DNA from: an uncultured Eubacteriales bacterium
GTDB taxonomy: Bacteria > Bacillota > Clostridia > Monoglobales > Monoglobaceae
Direction: 5' to 3'
DNA: 26,954 nucleotides
NCBI GenBank assembly: GCA_900542675.1
Contig: UQOT01000018.1
Coordinates: forward strand, 1 to 26,954
Shown piece after piece: positions 1 to 6,629 of the stretch (position 1 is the stretch's first letter; each line of letters begins with the position of its first letter). Both the position numbers and the translations under genes were made by a program. Under the pieces are notes generated by a model, which saw only the letters and a program-made list of their open reading frames with translations, had not been told where the DNA came from and did no database searches.

Positions 1-43
1 GTATCGCCGTCTCAAGACTCGATATCTGTAACTTTAGTGCCAT
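1..43 (-). CDS. Partial phage-type gene, only its start is present
   Basis: A gene begins at the ATG at 43-41 and runs off the left edge. The visible protein starts MALKLQISSLETAI. A strong ribosome binding site (GGGAGGTGAGATAAT) lies directly upstream and overlaps the end of the preceding leftward gene, which stops at 45-47, so the two look translationally coupled. Too little is visible to assign a family. It belongs to the leftward early operon of element A. Confidence 0.6.
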   Translation of the reverse strand, partial: MALKLQISSLETAI

Positions 44-44
44 A

Positions 45-263
45 TTATCTCACCTCCCACGCTGATTGGTTTTCCCACTCGTCAAGCACTTCAAATGCCA
101 CTTGCATTACTGCCCTTGCCTGCGGTGTGCATTCGTGACCGTTTACATATTTGCTAAGCTGCTGGGAATTTAAGTTAGTAAACCCTCGTTTTCTAATCTC
201 TTTCAGAAGTTCAACCTGCGTTTTGTCGAGATTAGCCAGTCTCGGTCTTACTGCGTTTGCCAT
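45..263 (-). CDS. Small phage-type protein, possible HTH regulator
   Basis: This is a 72-residue protein. I chose the ATG at 263 over the GTG at 272 because GGGAGG lies 8 bases before it (GGAGG-tgagagat-ATG). The central part (LNSQQLSKYVNG, then PQARAVMQVAFEVL) reads like a short DNA-binding helix-turn-helix in which a recognition helix follows SQQLSKYVNG. It resembles small phage regulators, but I cannot name the family. It is the second-last gene of a leftward series and overlaps the ribosome binding site of the next gene. A role in early phage control is inference from position. Confidence 0.55.
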   Translation of the reverse strand: MANAVRPRLANLDKTQVELLKEIRKRGFTNLNSQQLSKYVNGHECTPQARAVMQVAFEVLDEWENQSAWEVR

Positions 264-300
264 ATCTCTCACCTCCCATATTCGGAACTTTGCACAAATA

Positions 301-522
301 TCATAAATCTATCTTTTCGTAACAAAATGTCCCTATTTTAGTATCCATACGTACGTATTTATTTCCCGACTCATCATAGACCACATCAGGCAGCTTATGT
401 TTCTCGCGCATATCCCGACTATTGTCTTGGATGACATCAAAATTAGTTTTTATAGCTATACAAGTTGTTATAGCTGATGCAATAAAGCACGTTATACATA
501 TACACAATGTCATAGCTTCCAA
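301..522 (-). CDS. Small single-pass membrane protein, function unknown
   Basis: The open frame reaches 591 with a GTG, but that start has no ribosome binding site. GGGAGG sits 8 bases before a TTG at 522, in the same arrangement seen for the gene at 263, so I place the start there (73 residues). Residues about 5-25 form one hydrophobic Cys-rich segment (CICITCFIASAITTCIAI), followed by a charged tail of about 45 residues (DNSRDMREKHKLPDVVYDES). This fits a small membrane protein with a soluble C-terminal part. No family is recognised. It lies in the leftward early region of element A. Confidence 0.45.
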   Translation of the reverse strand: MEAMTLCICITCFIASAITTCIAIKTNFDVIQDNSRDMREKHKLPDVVYDESGNKYVRMDTKIGTFCYEKIDL

Positions 523-559
523 ATCTCTCGCCTCCCTGTGCTGATTGGTTGCAACGCTG

Positions 560-588
560 TTGCAAATTTGGTAAATTTGTGTTATACT
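560..588 (+). promoter_or_regulatory. SigA-type promoter with TTGCAA palindrome
   Basis: TTGCAA (560-565), a 17-base spacer and TATACT (583-588) make a good vegetative promoter reading right into the gene at 612. The -35 box is the second half of an imperfect palindrome, TTGCAACGCTGTTGCAA (549-565), which could be an operator. Confidence 0.65.
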
Positions 589-611
589 CACCTCGAAAGG
601 AGGTGAATATA

Positions 612-887
612 ATGGAATGCCCCAAATATAAGTATTCTCATCAGAAAATCAAATGCTATGACAAAGGCATATATGTTAACAGCACTTCAACATATGAATA
701 TGTTCCTGAAAAGAATGTATATCGCCTAATAAAACGAACCTGCAATTTTAATGAAGATTATTCTAATAAACACAGGTGCTCCGGTCGGACAAAATTTCAA
801 GAGAATTGTTTGCTAATCAATCCGCCCCTAATTGAAGTTTCTCCAGAAGATTTAGAGTCTGCTCAACACAAGTTTCTGATAGATTAA
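612..887 (+). CDS. Small cysteine-containing protein, unknown
   Basis: This is a 91-residue protein starting at the ATG at 612, which is preceded by AAAGGAGGTG. An upstream in-frame ATG at 549 overlaps the promoter and is rejected. The protein begins MECPKYKYSHQKIKC and has five cysteines, two of them near the N terminus, which may bind metal. It is the only rightward gene among leftward genes here and has its own promoter. Its last 71 bases overlap the convergent gene at 817-1002. It could be an independently expressed cargo gene of the prophage. The function is not recognised. Confidence 0.5.
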   Translation: MECPKYKYSHQKIKCYDKGIYVNSTSTYEYVPEKNVYRLIKRTCNFNEDYSNKHRCSGRTKFQENCLLINPPLIEVSPEDLESAQHKFLID

Positions 888-1002
888 TTGGTGGTGTATA
901 ACAAAATTCCCTAAGGCAGCACTGTGTACAATTTTCGCCATTACCACCGGATTGCAGCTCACAGTGTTGTTTTAGCTTTTTATAAAATTCCTGGATTTCC
1001 AC
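817..1002 (-). CDS. Cys-rich small phage protein, probable zinc binder
   Basis: This is a 61-residue protein starting at the GTG at 1002, with AGGTGAG a few bases upstream. The longer frame up to 1056 has no ribosome binding site. Its core has CELQ, then ENCTQCCLREFCYTPP: one Cys, a gap, then Cys-x2-Cys-Cys-x4-Cys followed by two prolines. Similar short proteins with clustered cysteines and a PP motif are common in early regions of Firmicutes phages, and metal binding is likely (inference). It is the first leftward gene after the XRE repressor, so it is probably the first gene of the lytic operon of element A. Its 3' end overlaps the gene at 612-887 tail to tail. Confidence 0.6.
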   Translation of the reverse strand: MEIQEFYKKLKQHCELQSGGNGENCTQCCLREFCYTPPINLSETCVEQTLNLLEKLQLGAD

Positions 1003-1092
1003 TTTTCTCACCTGCCTTGTAAAATATTGCACAAAAACTATTGCAAATTGCGACAAACTATTATATAATGTTTTTGTAAAAATAATTTAACA

Positions 1093-1135
1093 GCAATTTT
1101 AATGCAATTTAGAGCAAATTTACCGCAATCCGCAG
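1093..1135 (+). repeat. Phased GCAATTTTA-like iterons, cluster 1
   Basis: GCAA-starting units occur at 1093, 1104, 1114 and 1125 (spacing 11, 10, 11), each followed by an A/T run (ATTTTA, ATTTAG, ATTTAC). The spacing is one DNA helical turn, so a protein could occupy one face of the helix. The cluster lies in the divergent control region between the leftward operon and the repressor gene. Confidence 0.6.
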
Positions 1136-1182
1136 TAGATTTTGTTTTAATTTGCGCTGTTTTATTAACAACTTGATTATAT

Positions 1183-1188
1183 TATAAT
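1183..1188 (+). promoter_or_regulatory. Probable -10 box for the repressor gene
   Basis: TATAAT lies just upstream of the first repressor operator. No good -35 box is visible at 17 bases, so the promoter may be weak or activator-dependent. Confidence 0.4.
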
Positions 1189-1231
1189 ACAGATATATCT
1201 GTATGTCAATACAGAATGCAGATATTTCTGT
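1189..1231. promoter_or_regulatory. Two palindromic repressor operators
   Basis: ACAGATATATCTGT (1189-1202) is a perfect 14-base palindrome. GCAGATATTTCTGT (1218-1231) is a near copy 29 bases downstream. Both lie between the -10 box and the start of the XRE gene, the classic place for autoregulation by a phage repressor. The assignment to the adjacent XRE protein is inference from position. Confidence 0.65.
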
Positions 1232-1268
1232 AATTTGTCAAGCTGCACAAATATAAGAGGTGAAATTT

Positions 1269-1586
1269 ATGCAAAATCTACTACTTTCAGCACGAATTAA
1301 AGAACAATGCAAAATTAATAAAATAGCCATCAAAACCCTGCTTGAACAATGCGATATGAATAGAAATACGATTTACGATTTAGAAAAAAAGGGAGCATTT
1401 CCTTCTTCGGACAGATTATCGCGTATAGCTGACTATCTCAACTGTTCCGTTGATTACCTACTCGGACGCACCGATGCACCAGAAGTAAACAGAAAAGCCA
1501 AACCGTTAAGCATAGCAGAGCAATTTGAAAATGCCGATAGTGCTAAAGTTGCTGCTTACGGCGAAAGTACAAGCATTATAGAATGA
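1269..1586 (+). CDS. XRE-family phage repressor
   Basis: This is a 105-residue protein. The ATG at 1269 follows AGAGGTG at a proper distance; the GTG at 1260 lies within that ribosome binding site. Residues about 7-68 are a Cro/CI-type helix-turn-helix (TLLEQCDMNRNTIYDLEKKG, then SRIADYLNCSVDYLLGRTD, a typical end of this domain). After a short linker the protein ends with SAKVAAYGESTSIIE. Many Firmicutes repressors of this type are short and are inactivated by an ImmA-family protease, and one is encoded two genes downstream. Two palindromes immediately upstream suggest autoregulation. It is the master switch candidate of element A. Confidence 0.85.
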   Translation: MQNLLLSARIKEQCKINKIAIKTLLEQCDMNRNTIYDLEKKGAFPSSDRLSRIADYLNCSVDYLLGRTDAPEVNRKAKPLSIAEQFENADSAKVAAYGESTSIIE

Positions 1587-1635
1587 TAACTGAATAAACG
1601 GACTTCGAAAGATAGCAATAAAAGGGGGAAAACTA

Positions 1636-2424
1636 ATGTCATACGATTTTGAAAGCATCGAACATTGGACGCATATGGATTGTCCTTATTGTCAAGCAAC
1701 TGTACCGTTGATAGATGGCACATTTAAGGATTGGTGTGTATCTTTAAAATACTATTATGCCTTCGATCCATTTAAAGCACGTGAAGACCCTGATGTATTC
1801 TTACACGCATTATTTTGCAAGTGCCCAAAATGTGGTAACACAACCATACTTGCATACCCTAATGATAAAAGCAGACTCATACCTATAAAGCCTCTATCGT
1901 TCGCAAAAACTTTTCCTGATTATGTACCTTTGCAAGTACGCGAAGACTATGAAGAAGCTTTCTCAATTGTGAATTTAAGCCCTAAGGCCTCCGCGACATT
2001 GGCAAGACGTTGTTTGCAAGGCATTATAAGAGATTTTTATAAGATAACCGAAAATACCTTAAATAATGAAATTTGCAAATTGGAAAAAAGCGGCATTGTA
2101 TCACCAGATATAATCGAAGCATTTAACGATTTAAGAAAAATAGGCAATATAGGTGCTCATATGGAAAAGGATGTTAATTACATAGTTGATATAGATCCTA
2201 ACGAAGCAGAGATATTGCTCAATTTTATTGAATATTTAATTGAGCAAACATATATTAATCAATATAAAAAACAAAATATGTTAAATAGCATTCATATCAT
2301 TAGTGAAAATAAACAAACTCAGCGCAAAGAGATAGCATCAACTCAAGAAAAAATCAATAGTGCTGAAACCGCACAAATAGCAGCTAATGGAAATTCTGTA
2401 GCAATCGCTGAAAAAAATAAATAG
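1636..2424 (+). CDS. DUF4145 domain protein with N-terminal Cys motifs
   Basis: This is a 262-residue protein with the ribosome binding site AAAGGGGG. The N terminus has CPYCQA (residues 16-19) and a second pair, CKCPKC, near residues 61-66, probably a zinc ribbon. The middle is typical DUF4145: SPKASATLARRCLQGIIRDF, then a helix with LRKIGNIGAHMEKD, then a last helix (ILLNFIEYLIEQTY). DUF4145 occurs in phage and defence loci and in some restriction enzymes; its biochemical role is unknown to me. Its C-terminal end (SAETAQIAANGNSVAIAE) resembles the tail of the XRE repressor upstream. It sits between the repressor and the ImmA protease, probably in one operon with them. Confidence 0.75.
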   Translation: MSYDFESIEHWTHMDCPYCQATVPLIDGTFKDWCVSLKYYYAFDPFKAREDPDVFLHALFCKCPKCGNTTILAYPNDKSRLIPIKPLSFAKTFPDYVPLQVREDYEEAFSIVNLSPKASATLARRCLQGIIRDFYKITENTLNNEICKLEKSGIVSPDIIEAFNDLRKIGNIGAHMEKDVNYIVDIDPNEAEILLNFIEYLIEQTYINQYKKQNMLNSIHIISENKQTQRKEIASTQEKINSAETAQIAANGNSVAIAEKNK

Positions 2425-2504
2425 TTTTCAAAATATTACCTCTTGATTTCAACACGTTGCGCTATTATGATAATTCTATAAATTAATTAATAGGAGGTAT
2501 CATA

Positions 2505-3398
2505 ATGGTGTCAAGGTATTATGCAACAAATGAGTTACTGAACAATAACATAACCACGCTACCGATTACGGTCGAACATATTGAAAAAATTATAACATCG
2601 CGCGGCTTTGTAATAATAACTTATGATACGAATTGCAATCCGCATATTGAAACGCTTGAAGAACTTGGTGTATTATCACTTGCAAAACGAACTAAAGCTT
2701 TTACATATATAAGCAAAAGCGAGAAATTAGTGTTTATAGAATGTGGAATTTCCACAAATGACCGACGACTTTTGTTGGCCCATGAACTCGGACACATTGT
2801 ATTAGGGCACATGTCGGACAATTGTATAGTCGGATACAAACCCGGTGGGCTTATAGATGAGGGCCAAGAAGATGAAGCCAATGCTTTCGCGCTTGAGTTT
2901 TTAGCTCCTGTATGCGTTTTGGATAGGAAGCATTATGCGGACGTAAATACCATCTCAGCAGTGACATTACTTGATGAGAAGCGCAGCAAATTAGTGGCTG
3001 ACGAGATTAGAAATCATAAAAAGTTTACCGAAAGCGAGCTTGCGCTTTGTGAACAGTTTGAAAACCCTCCTAAACCTAAGAGGCGACGCAAAGTTCTTGG
3101 CTTCGTTATACGACTTACTGTCAGTTTAATGCTATCCGCTGCTGTAATGTCCCTGACCTACACGATGATAAAGCACAAAGAAACCCCTAAACAGCTGCCG
3201 CCTGAACAAACTACACCTGAGATATCACACGAAGAAATTATCAGTACCGACTACGTTGTAGTAACAAAAACGGGTAAAAAATATCATTTATCCGGTTGTA
3301 GGCACATCGCCAATAAAGAAAATTTAATGCATATGACGGTTGAAGAGGCTGAAACCGCAGGTTATGAACCCTGCGAAGATTGTAAACCAAATAAATAG
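2505..3398 (+). CDS. Membrane-anchored ImmA/IrrE-type metallopeptidase
   Basis: This is a 297-residue protein starting behind TAGGAGGTATCATA. Residues 1-180 are an ImmA/IrrE (DUF955) zinc protease domain with the active-site motif HELGH (H93, E94, H97) and a downstream acidic DEGQEDEANAFALEF helix. A basic stretch, KPKRRRK (about 190-196), precedes a single membrane segment (about 197-220). After a linker the C terminus has a small zinc-ribbon-like unit resembling the Ada-type metal-binding fold: KKYHLSGCRHI (C265, H267) and GYEPCEDCKP (C290, C293). By the positive-inside rule the protease faces the cytoplasm and the tail lies outside. ImmA of ICEBs1 cleaves its repressor; here the likely substrate is the XRE protein two genes upstream. 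Confidence 0.85.
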   Translation: MVSRYYATNELLNNNITTLPITVEHIEKIITSRGFVIITYDTNCNPHIETLEELGVLSLAKRTKAFTYISKSEKLVFIECGISTNDRRLLLAHELGHIVLGHMSDNCIVGYKPGGLIDEGQEDEANAFALEFLAPVCVLDRKHYADVNTISAVTLLDEKRSKLVADEIRNHKKFTESELALCEQFENPPKPKRRRKVLGFVIRLTVSLMLSAAVMSLTYTMIKHKETPKQLPPEQTTPEISHEEIISTDYVVVTKTGKKYHLSGCRHIANKENLMHMTVEEAETAGYEPCEDCKPNK

Positions 3399-3404
3399 AT
3401 TTAT

Positions 3405-3455
3405 GCTAAATTTGAGCATTTTAGCGCAATTCAGCGCAATTTTAGAGCAAAGAAG
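3405..3455 (+). repeat. Phased GCAATTTTA-like iterons, cluster 2
   Basis: Units start at 3405, 3416, 3426, 3436 and 3447 (spacing 11, 10, 10, 11, mean 10.5). They begin 6 bases after the ImmA stop and end at the integrase ribosome binding site. They may bind a regulator of the integrase or act as integrase arm sites. Confidence 0.65.
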
Positions 3456-3464
3456 GTTAATAAT

Positions 3465-4616
3465 ATGCCGATATACAAAATGAAGGGCTCAAAGGACGGG
3501 CGTCAGAAGTATCGGGTAAGAGTTAATTATCAGGACAGCTCAGGTGTTAACCGTCAAATTGACCGCGTCGCATACGGCAGTAAAGAAGCAAAAGACTTAG
3601 AGCGCGAGCTGAATTACAAAATTAAGAACGAAACTCCGGCGCGCCGTATGACGCTTAATGACTTATATAACGAATATAAAAAATCAAAAAAGAATGAAGT
3701 GAGAGAGTCGTCATATCGAAAAACCACTGCAATACTTGATTATCACGTTATGCCCACGCTCGGCAATACTCTGCTTGCCAAATTGAACAAACCGTTGTTT
3801 GCCAAATGGAAAAACGAGATGGAAGAAAAAACTATAAGCAAAAAAGACGGCACTTCTTCAAAACTCAGTCTTACCACAAAGCAAAATGTATACGGCGAAT
3901 TGAGGGCCTTGCTAAATTACGGTGTTAAACTCGATTATCTGCCAAGAAATTACTTAGTTGATATAGGAAACTTTAAAAGCACCATAGAAACAAAAAAAGA
4001 AATGGACTTTTACACGGCGGACGAATATAGGCTATATGCAAAATCTGCACGTGAATACGCTGAAACCCGCCCTAATTTAATTGGTTGGGATTATTACGTA
4101 TTCTTTTCTATTGCATTTTACACAGGGCTTAGAAAAGGTGAAATTCACGCCTTAAAATGGTCTGATATTGACGGCAAATATTTAAATGTAACGCGAAGCA
4201 TATCACAAAAATTAAGGGGTGAGGATAGGGAAACAGCTCCCAAAAACAAAAGTTCAATTCGCACCCTACAGCTTCCGGTCCCGTTAATTAAAATTTTAGA
4301 CGAACATAAAAATCGGTGGTCTAAGTGCGAAGGGTTTAATGATAATTTCAGAATATGCGGAGGAACGTGCCCGCTCAGAGACTCCAGCTTAGCAAAAATT
4401 AACGAACAATTTGCCAAAGCAGCAGGACTTAAAACTATAAGAATACACGATTTCCGGCACAGTCATGCCTCGCTATTGGCAAATGAGGGTATTAACATTC
4501 AGGAAGTAGCCCGTCGTTTAGGGCACTCAGACGTTAATATGACTTGGAACACATACTCCCATCTATACCCACGAGAAGAGGAACGCGCAGTAGATATTTT
4601 AAATAAAATCGTGTAA
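3465..4616 (+). CDS. int: Tyrosine recombinase, integrase of element A
   Basis: This is a 383-residue phage-type integrase. Residues 1-55 are an AP2-like arm-binding domain (YRVRVNYQDSSG). Residues about 60-165 are the SAM-like core-binding domain. The catalytic domain carries R223 (YTGLRKGE), the H-x-x-R box at H328/R331 (HDFRHSHASLL), H354 (LGHSDVNMT) and the nucleophile Tyr364 (NTYSHLYP). All catalytic residues are present, so it should be active. It lies directly beside the attachment core at 4668 and is followed by a strong terminator. Its promoter region is filled by the phased iterons. Confidence 0.92.
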   Translation: MPIYKMKGSKDGRQKYRVRVNYQDSSGVNRQIDRVAYGSKEAKDLERELNYKIKNETPARRMTLNDLYNEYKKSKKNEVRESSYRKTTAILDYHVMPTLGNTLLAKLNKPLFAKWKNEMEEKTISKKDGTSSKLSLTTKQNVYGELRALLNYGVKLDYLPRNYLVDIGNFKSTIETKKEMDFYTADEYRLYAKSAREYAETRPNLIGWDYYVFFSIAFYTGLRKGEIHALKWSDIDGKYLNVTRSISQKLRGEDRETAPKNKSSIRTLQLPVPLIKILDEHKNRWSKCEGFNDNFRICGGTCPLRDSSLAKINEQFAKAAGLKTIRIHDFRHSHASLLANEGINIQEVARRLGHSDVNMTWNTYSHLYPREEERAVDILNKIV

Positions 4617-4635
4617 AAATCGTGTAAAGCAAAAC

Positions 4636-4661
4636 AAAACCGCCGTACTTACGGCGGTTTT
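4636..4661 (+). terminator. Rho-independent terminator after integrase A
   Basis: AAAACCGCCGTA and TACGGCGGTTTT form a near-perfect hairpin ending in a T run, 20 bases after the integrase stop. Confidence 0.85.
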
Positions 4662-4667
4662 AGCACA

Positions 4668-4692
4668 TTTGGAGGAGAGGAAGGGATTTGAA
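4668..4692. repeat. Attachment core between elements A and B
   Basis: This 25-base sequence is identical to 18068-18092, which is the 3' end of tRNA-Ser (acceptor strand, CCA and part of the T arm). Key part: GGAGAGGAAGGGATTTGAA. The match stops exactly at 4693. It marks the left end of element B and the integrase-side end of element A. Confidence 0.85.
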
Positions 4693-4880
4693 TTATAACA
4701 CCTACGTTTAATCTGATAAAATCTAAATTAATCCTGTTTTGAAAAGTGACGTTTTCACGGGTTTTATAAACATTTAAAAACAATCTGGTATAATCTGATA
4801 AAATCGTCTAAAGGGTAAATTAAAGGGTCAAATCAATCTCTAAAGGGTCAAAATAAGGGTCAATTTATAAGCGTTTCAAG
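4693..4880. repeat. Gene-free att arm with short direct repeats
   Basis: No gene is visible. A 15-base repeat, TAATCTGATAAAATC, occurs at 4709-4723 and 4791-4805. Four TAAAGGGTCAA-like units follow at 4809, 4821, 4841 and 4854. A 25-base stretch (4807-4831) is identical to 17988-18012 at the other end of element B. These are best explained as integrase arm-type binding sites. Confidence 0.65.
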
Positions 4881-4881
4881 C

Positions 4882-4909
4882 AAAAAAAAGGGGCGGTAAA
4901 ATCCGCTCC
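4882..4909 (-). terminator. Terminator of the leftward cargo gene
   Basis: Read on the minus strand, GGAGCGG and CCGCCCC form a hairpin around ATTTTA, followed by eight T. It ends the transcript of the gene at 4997-5641. Confidence 0.8.
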
Positions 4910-4996
4910 GAATTGTATTACCTGAGTATATACGTCTACTACATTATGAATTAGGTTTACAAAGTTATTATGTTTGAATTTTGAAAAATATGTTAG

Positions 4997-5641
4997 CTAT
5001 CTAACGATTTCAAATAGAGGTACTAATTCTTTGTTACTACTATCCTTATAGCCGAAATCAATAATTTCACAATATTCCACTGCGCCTTCTATCGTACGAA
5101 AGAAAACATATATATTATTAAAATAGCTATTGTTTATATACTTTTTCTTTAAATCCATACATGTTTTATTCCAACTCTTGTTATGACAAAGAAGTTTTAG
5201 GTCAGTACTACTTACTTTCATCGGAAACAACACAACCAAGTCTATTTTTTTTACAGCCTTATAATTACCGCTTTCTTTATTCTTTGCTTTTTTATCTACT
5301 GATTTTTTTAACATTTTACTTATATCGTTGTATTCAATTTTTGCGTTACTTTTGGTGTGAGTAATATCTTTAAGCTGCTTAATGTATGAGTTACTGTCAT
5401 GAGTTTCTATAAAAGTCATTTCTACACCGAAACATTTATTGCTATTTACAAAATCGGGTTCATTGCATTTGTCATCTCCTCGTTCAAAAACTTCTTCTGT
5501 TTCTGTGACAGATTTATACATATTTAGCATGTCGGTTTCAGCTGCGCTGGGATTTTTATCTCTGCTGCTTTTGAAATAATCAAAATCAATTTCATACTCT
5601 TGGCTGCTTTCAGAAATAACATAATCATAATCTTTTTTCAT
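4997..5641 (-). CDS. Unknown cargo protein, possible nuclease-like fold
   Basis: This is a 214-residue protein. The ATG at 5641 follows AGGAGG; the longer frame to 5671 runs through that site. It is hydrophilic and Lys-rich with no membrane segment. EPDFV (about residue 62) followed by FGVEMTFIE (about residue 71) is vaguely like the PD...E-x-T/K core of PD-(D/E)XK nucleases, but the lysine is absent and the match is weak. It ends with its own terminator and is the outermost gene of element B, the place where satellites and prophages often carry accessory or defence cargo. AT content is high even for this element. I do not recognise a family. Confidence 0.55.
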   Translation of the reverse strand: MKKDYDYVISESSQEYEIDFDYFKSSRDKNPSAAETDMLNMYKSVTETEEVFERGDDKCNEPDFVNSNKCFGVEMTFIETHDSNSYIKQLKDITHTKSNAKIEYNDISKMLKKSVDKKAKNKESGNYKAVKKIDLVVLFPMKVSSTDLKLLCHNKSWNKTCMDLKKKYINNSYFNNIYVFFRTIEGAVEYCEIIDFGYKDSSNKELVPLFEIVR

Positions 5642-5742
5642 CTTATATAATCCTCCTAATTTTAATACCAACGGTATTTTGCTTTATCTTTAACGCAACA
5701 CACATCATCATTAATGCCAATTTTATAAATAAGGGTGATATA

Positions 5743-5874
5743 TTATAATTCTATCTCCTTGCCCGTGTCGTCTAATATTTTAGCTTGTAACGCCTTTTTG
5801 GTATATCCGTTAAGACTTTCCCCTTGTTCTTCCGCTATGGCTTGCAAGGCTTGTTTTATTTTATACAGTTGCAG
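5743..5874 (-). pseudogene. Truncated ribbon-helix-helix protein remnant
   Basis: Directly after the DUF2442 stop codon, and in the same frame, the minus strand encodes about 43 residues with no start codon. They include IKQALQAIAEEQGESLNGYT and end KILDDTGKEIEL. This matches the second half of an RHH protein: compare AHASGQCESLNGFINRAIDE in the gene at 6630-6815. The first half, with the DNA-contacting strand, is gone. It is probably a broken third RHH copy. Confidence 0.55.
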
Positions 5875-6114
5875 TTATACCGGATTAGATAATTCGTATA
5901 ACTCGTGCGGCGCAATATCTTGACCGCCCGACCATTCTATTGTGTTTCCGCAAGGTCTGACAGTATCAAAATCAGCCTTGTTTTTAAGTTGACCGAACCA
6001 ACTACCCCGTATATACGGCTTTACATCAAAACGCTTTACTTCGCCATTTTCAAATGTTATAATCACGTTATAATTATCTATCGGTTTTACTTGTACTACA
6101 TTTGGATATTTCAT
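5875..6114 (-). CDS. DUF2442 protein, likely partner of DUF4160
   Basis: This is a 79-residue protein. It shows the DUF2442 pattern: V-x-P-x-D-x-Y-N-V-I-I-T-F-E-N-G-E, then FDVKPYI, then F-D-T-V and a final block with GGQDIAPHELYELS. DUF2442 genes are commonly found right behind DUF4160 genes, as here (spacing about 32 bases), and the pair is suspected to be toxin-antitoxin-like. No mechanism is established to my knowledge. It is the fourth gene of the leftward operon starting at 6815. Confidence 0.8.
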   Translation of the reverse strand: MKYPNVVQVKPIDNYNVIITFENGEVKRFDVKPYIRGSWFGQLKNKADFDTVRPCGNTIEWSGGQDIAPHELYELSNPV

Positions 6115-6146
6115 ATTATACCCCCCGTTCTCAAACAGATTTTAAG

Positions 6147-6413
6147 TTATTTCAGCGGCTCAATCTTAAAATACCCCTCACCGCTTGATAACAACTTCCA
6201 GTTTGCATATAAATCCTCTTTGTGAATTTCAATCCACGCCATCAATAGTTTAAGCTTATTTTTAGGGAAATCGCCCTCTAATATATTTCCCTCTAAATCA
6301 ATAACGACTTCGTAATCTTGATATTCTGCGTGTATATGCGGCATATTATGCCTGCCGCCCAACTCGCTATACATTCTTACTATAATACCAAAAAAGATAC
6401 TCAGTGTCGGCAT
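6147..6413 (-). CDS. DUF4160 protein
   Basis: This is an 88-residue protein. The ATG at 6413 follows AAGGAG with 8 bases spacing; the alternative GTG at 6422 overlaps the previous stop. It shows the DUF4160 signature: MPTLSIFFGIIVRMY at the start, then a His-rich HNMPHIHAEYQDYEVVIDLEG, then PKNKLKLLMAWIEIHKEDL. It is paired with DUF2442 downstream. The conserved histidines could bind metal or act catalytically, which is untested. The operon begins with two RHH proteins that are likely regulators or antitoxins. Confidence 0.85.
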   Translation of the reverse strand: MPTLSIFFGIIVRMYSELGGRHNMPHIHAEYQDYEVVIDLEGNILEGDFPKNKLKLLMAWIEIHKEDLYANWKLLSSGEGYFKIEPLK

Positions 6414-6418
6414 TTTTA

Positions 6419-6607
6419 TCACTCCTTATCATCGTTTATACAGTCTAAAACATACTCTCTCAAAATTGTATTTGTTGTTTTACCGTTTTCTTTTGCGTAC
6501 TCCTTAAACTTTTCAGCCTCATCTTTTCTCACCTTGCACCCTAATGTGTGCATATGCTCTTTATTATATTTGTTTGAAGCTCTTTTCTGTGCTTCGCTTA
6601 CTGCCAT
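6419..6607 (-). CDS. Arc/RHH-type DNA-binding protein 2
   Basis: This is a 62-residue protein starting at the ATG at 6607, behind AAGGAGTGATAAA. The first residues (MAVSEAQKRASNKYNKEH) are shared with the gene upstream. Then comes the beta strand HTLGCKVRKDEAEKFKEYAK, the two helices of a ribbon-helix-helix fold, and NTILREYVLDC. The role is probably transcriptional repressor or antitoxin. The stop overlaps the ribosome binding site of the DUF4160 gene, so translation is coupled. Confidence 0.8.
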   Translation of the reverse strand: MAVSEAQKRASNKYNKEHMHTLGCKVRKDEAEKFKEYAKENGKTTNTILREYVLDCINDDKE

Positions 6608-6629
6608 TTTATCACTCCTTATCCATATA

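Noticed and set aside
4668..4692. A second, truncated tRNA-Ser gene
   Set aside because: Only the 3' part of the tRNA matches; the match stops at 4693 inside the T arm, so this is an attachment core and not a tRNA gene.
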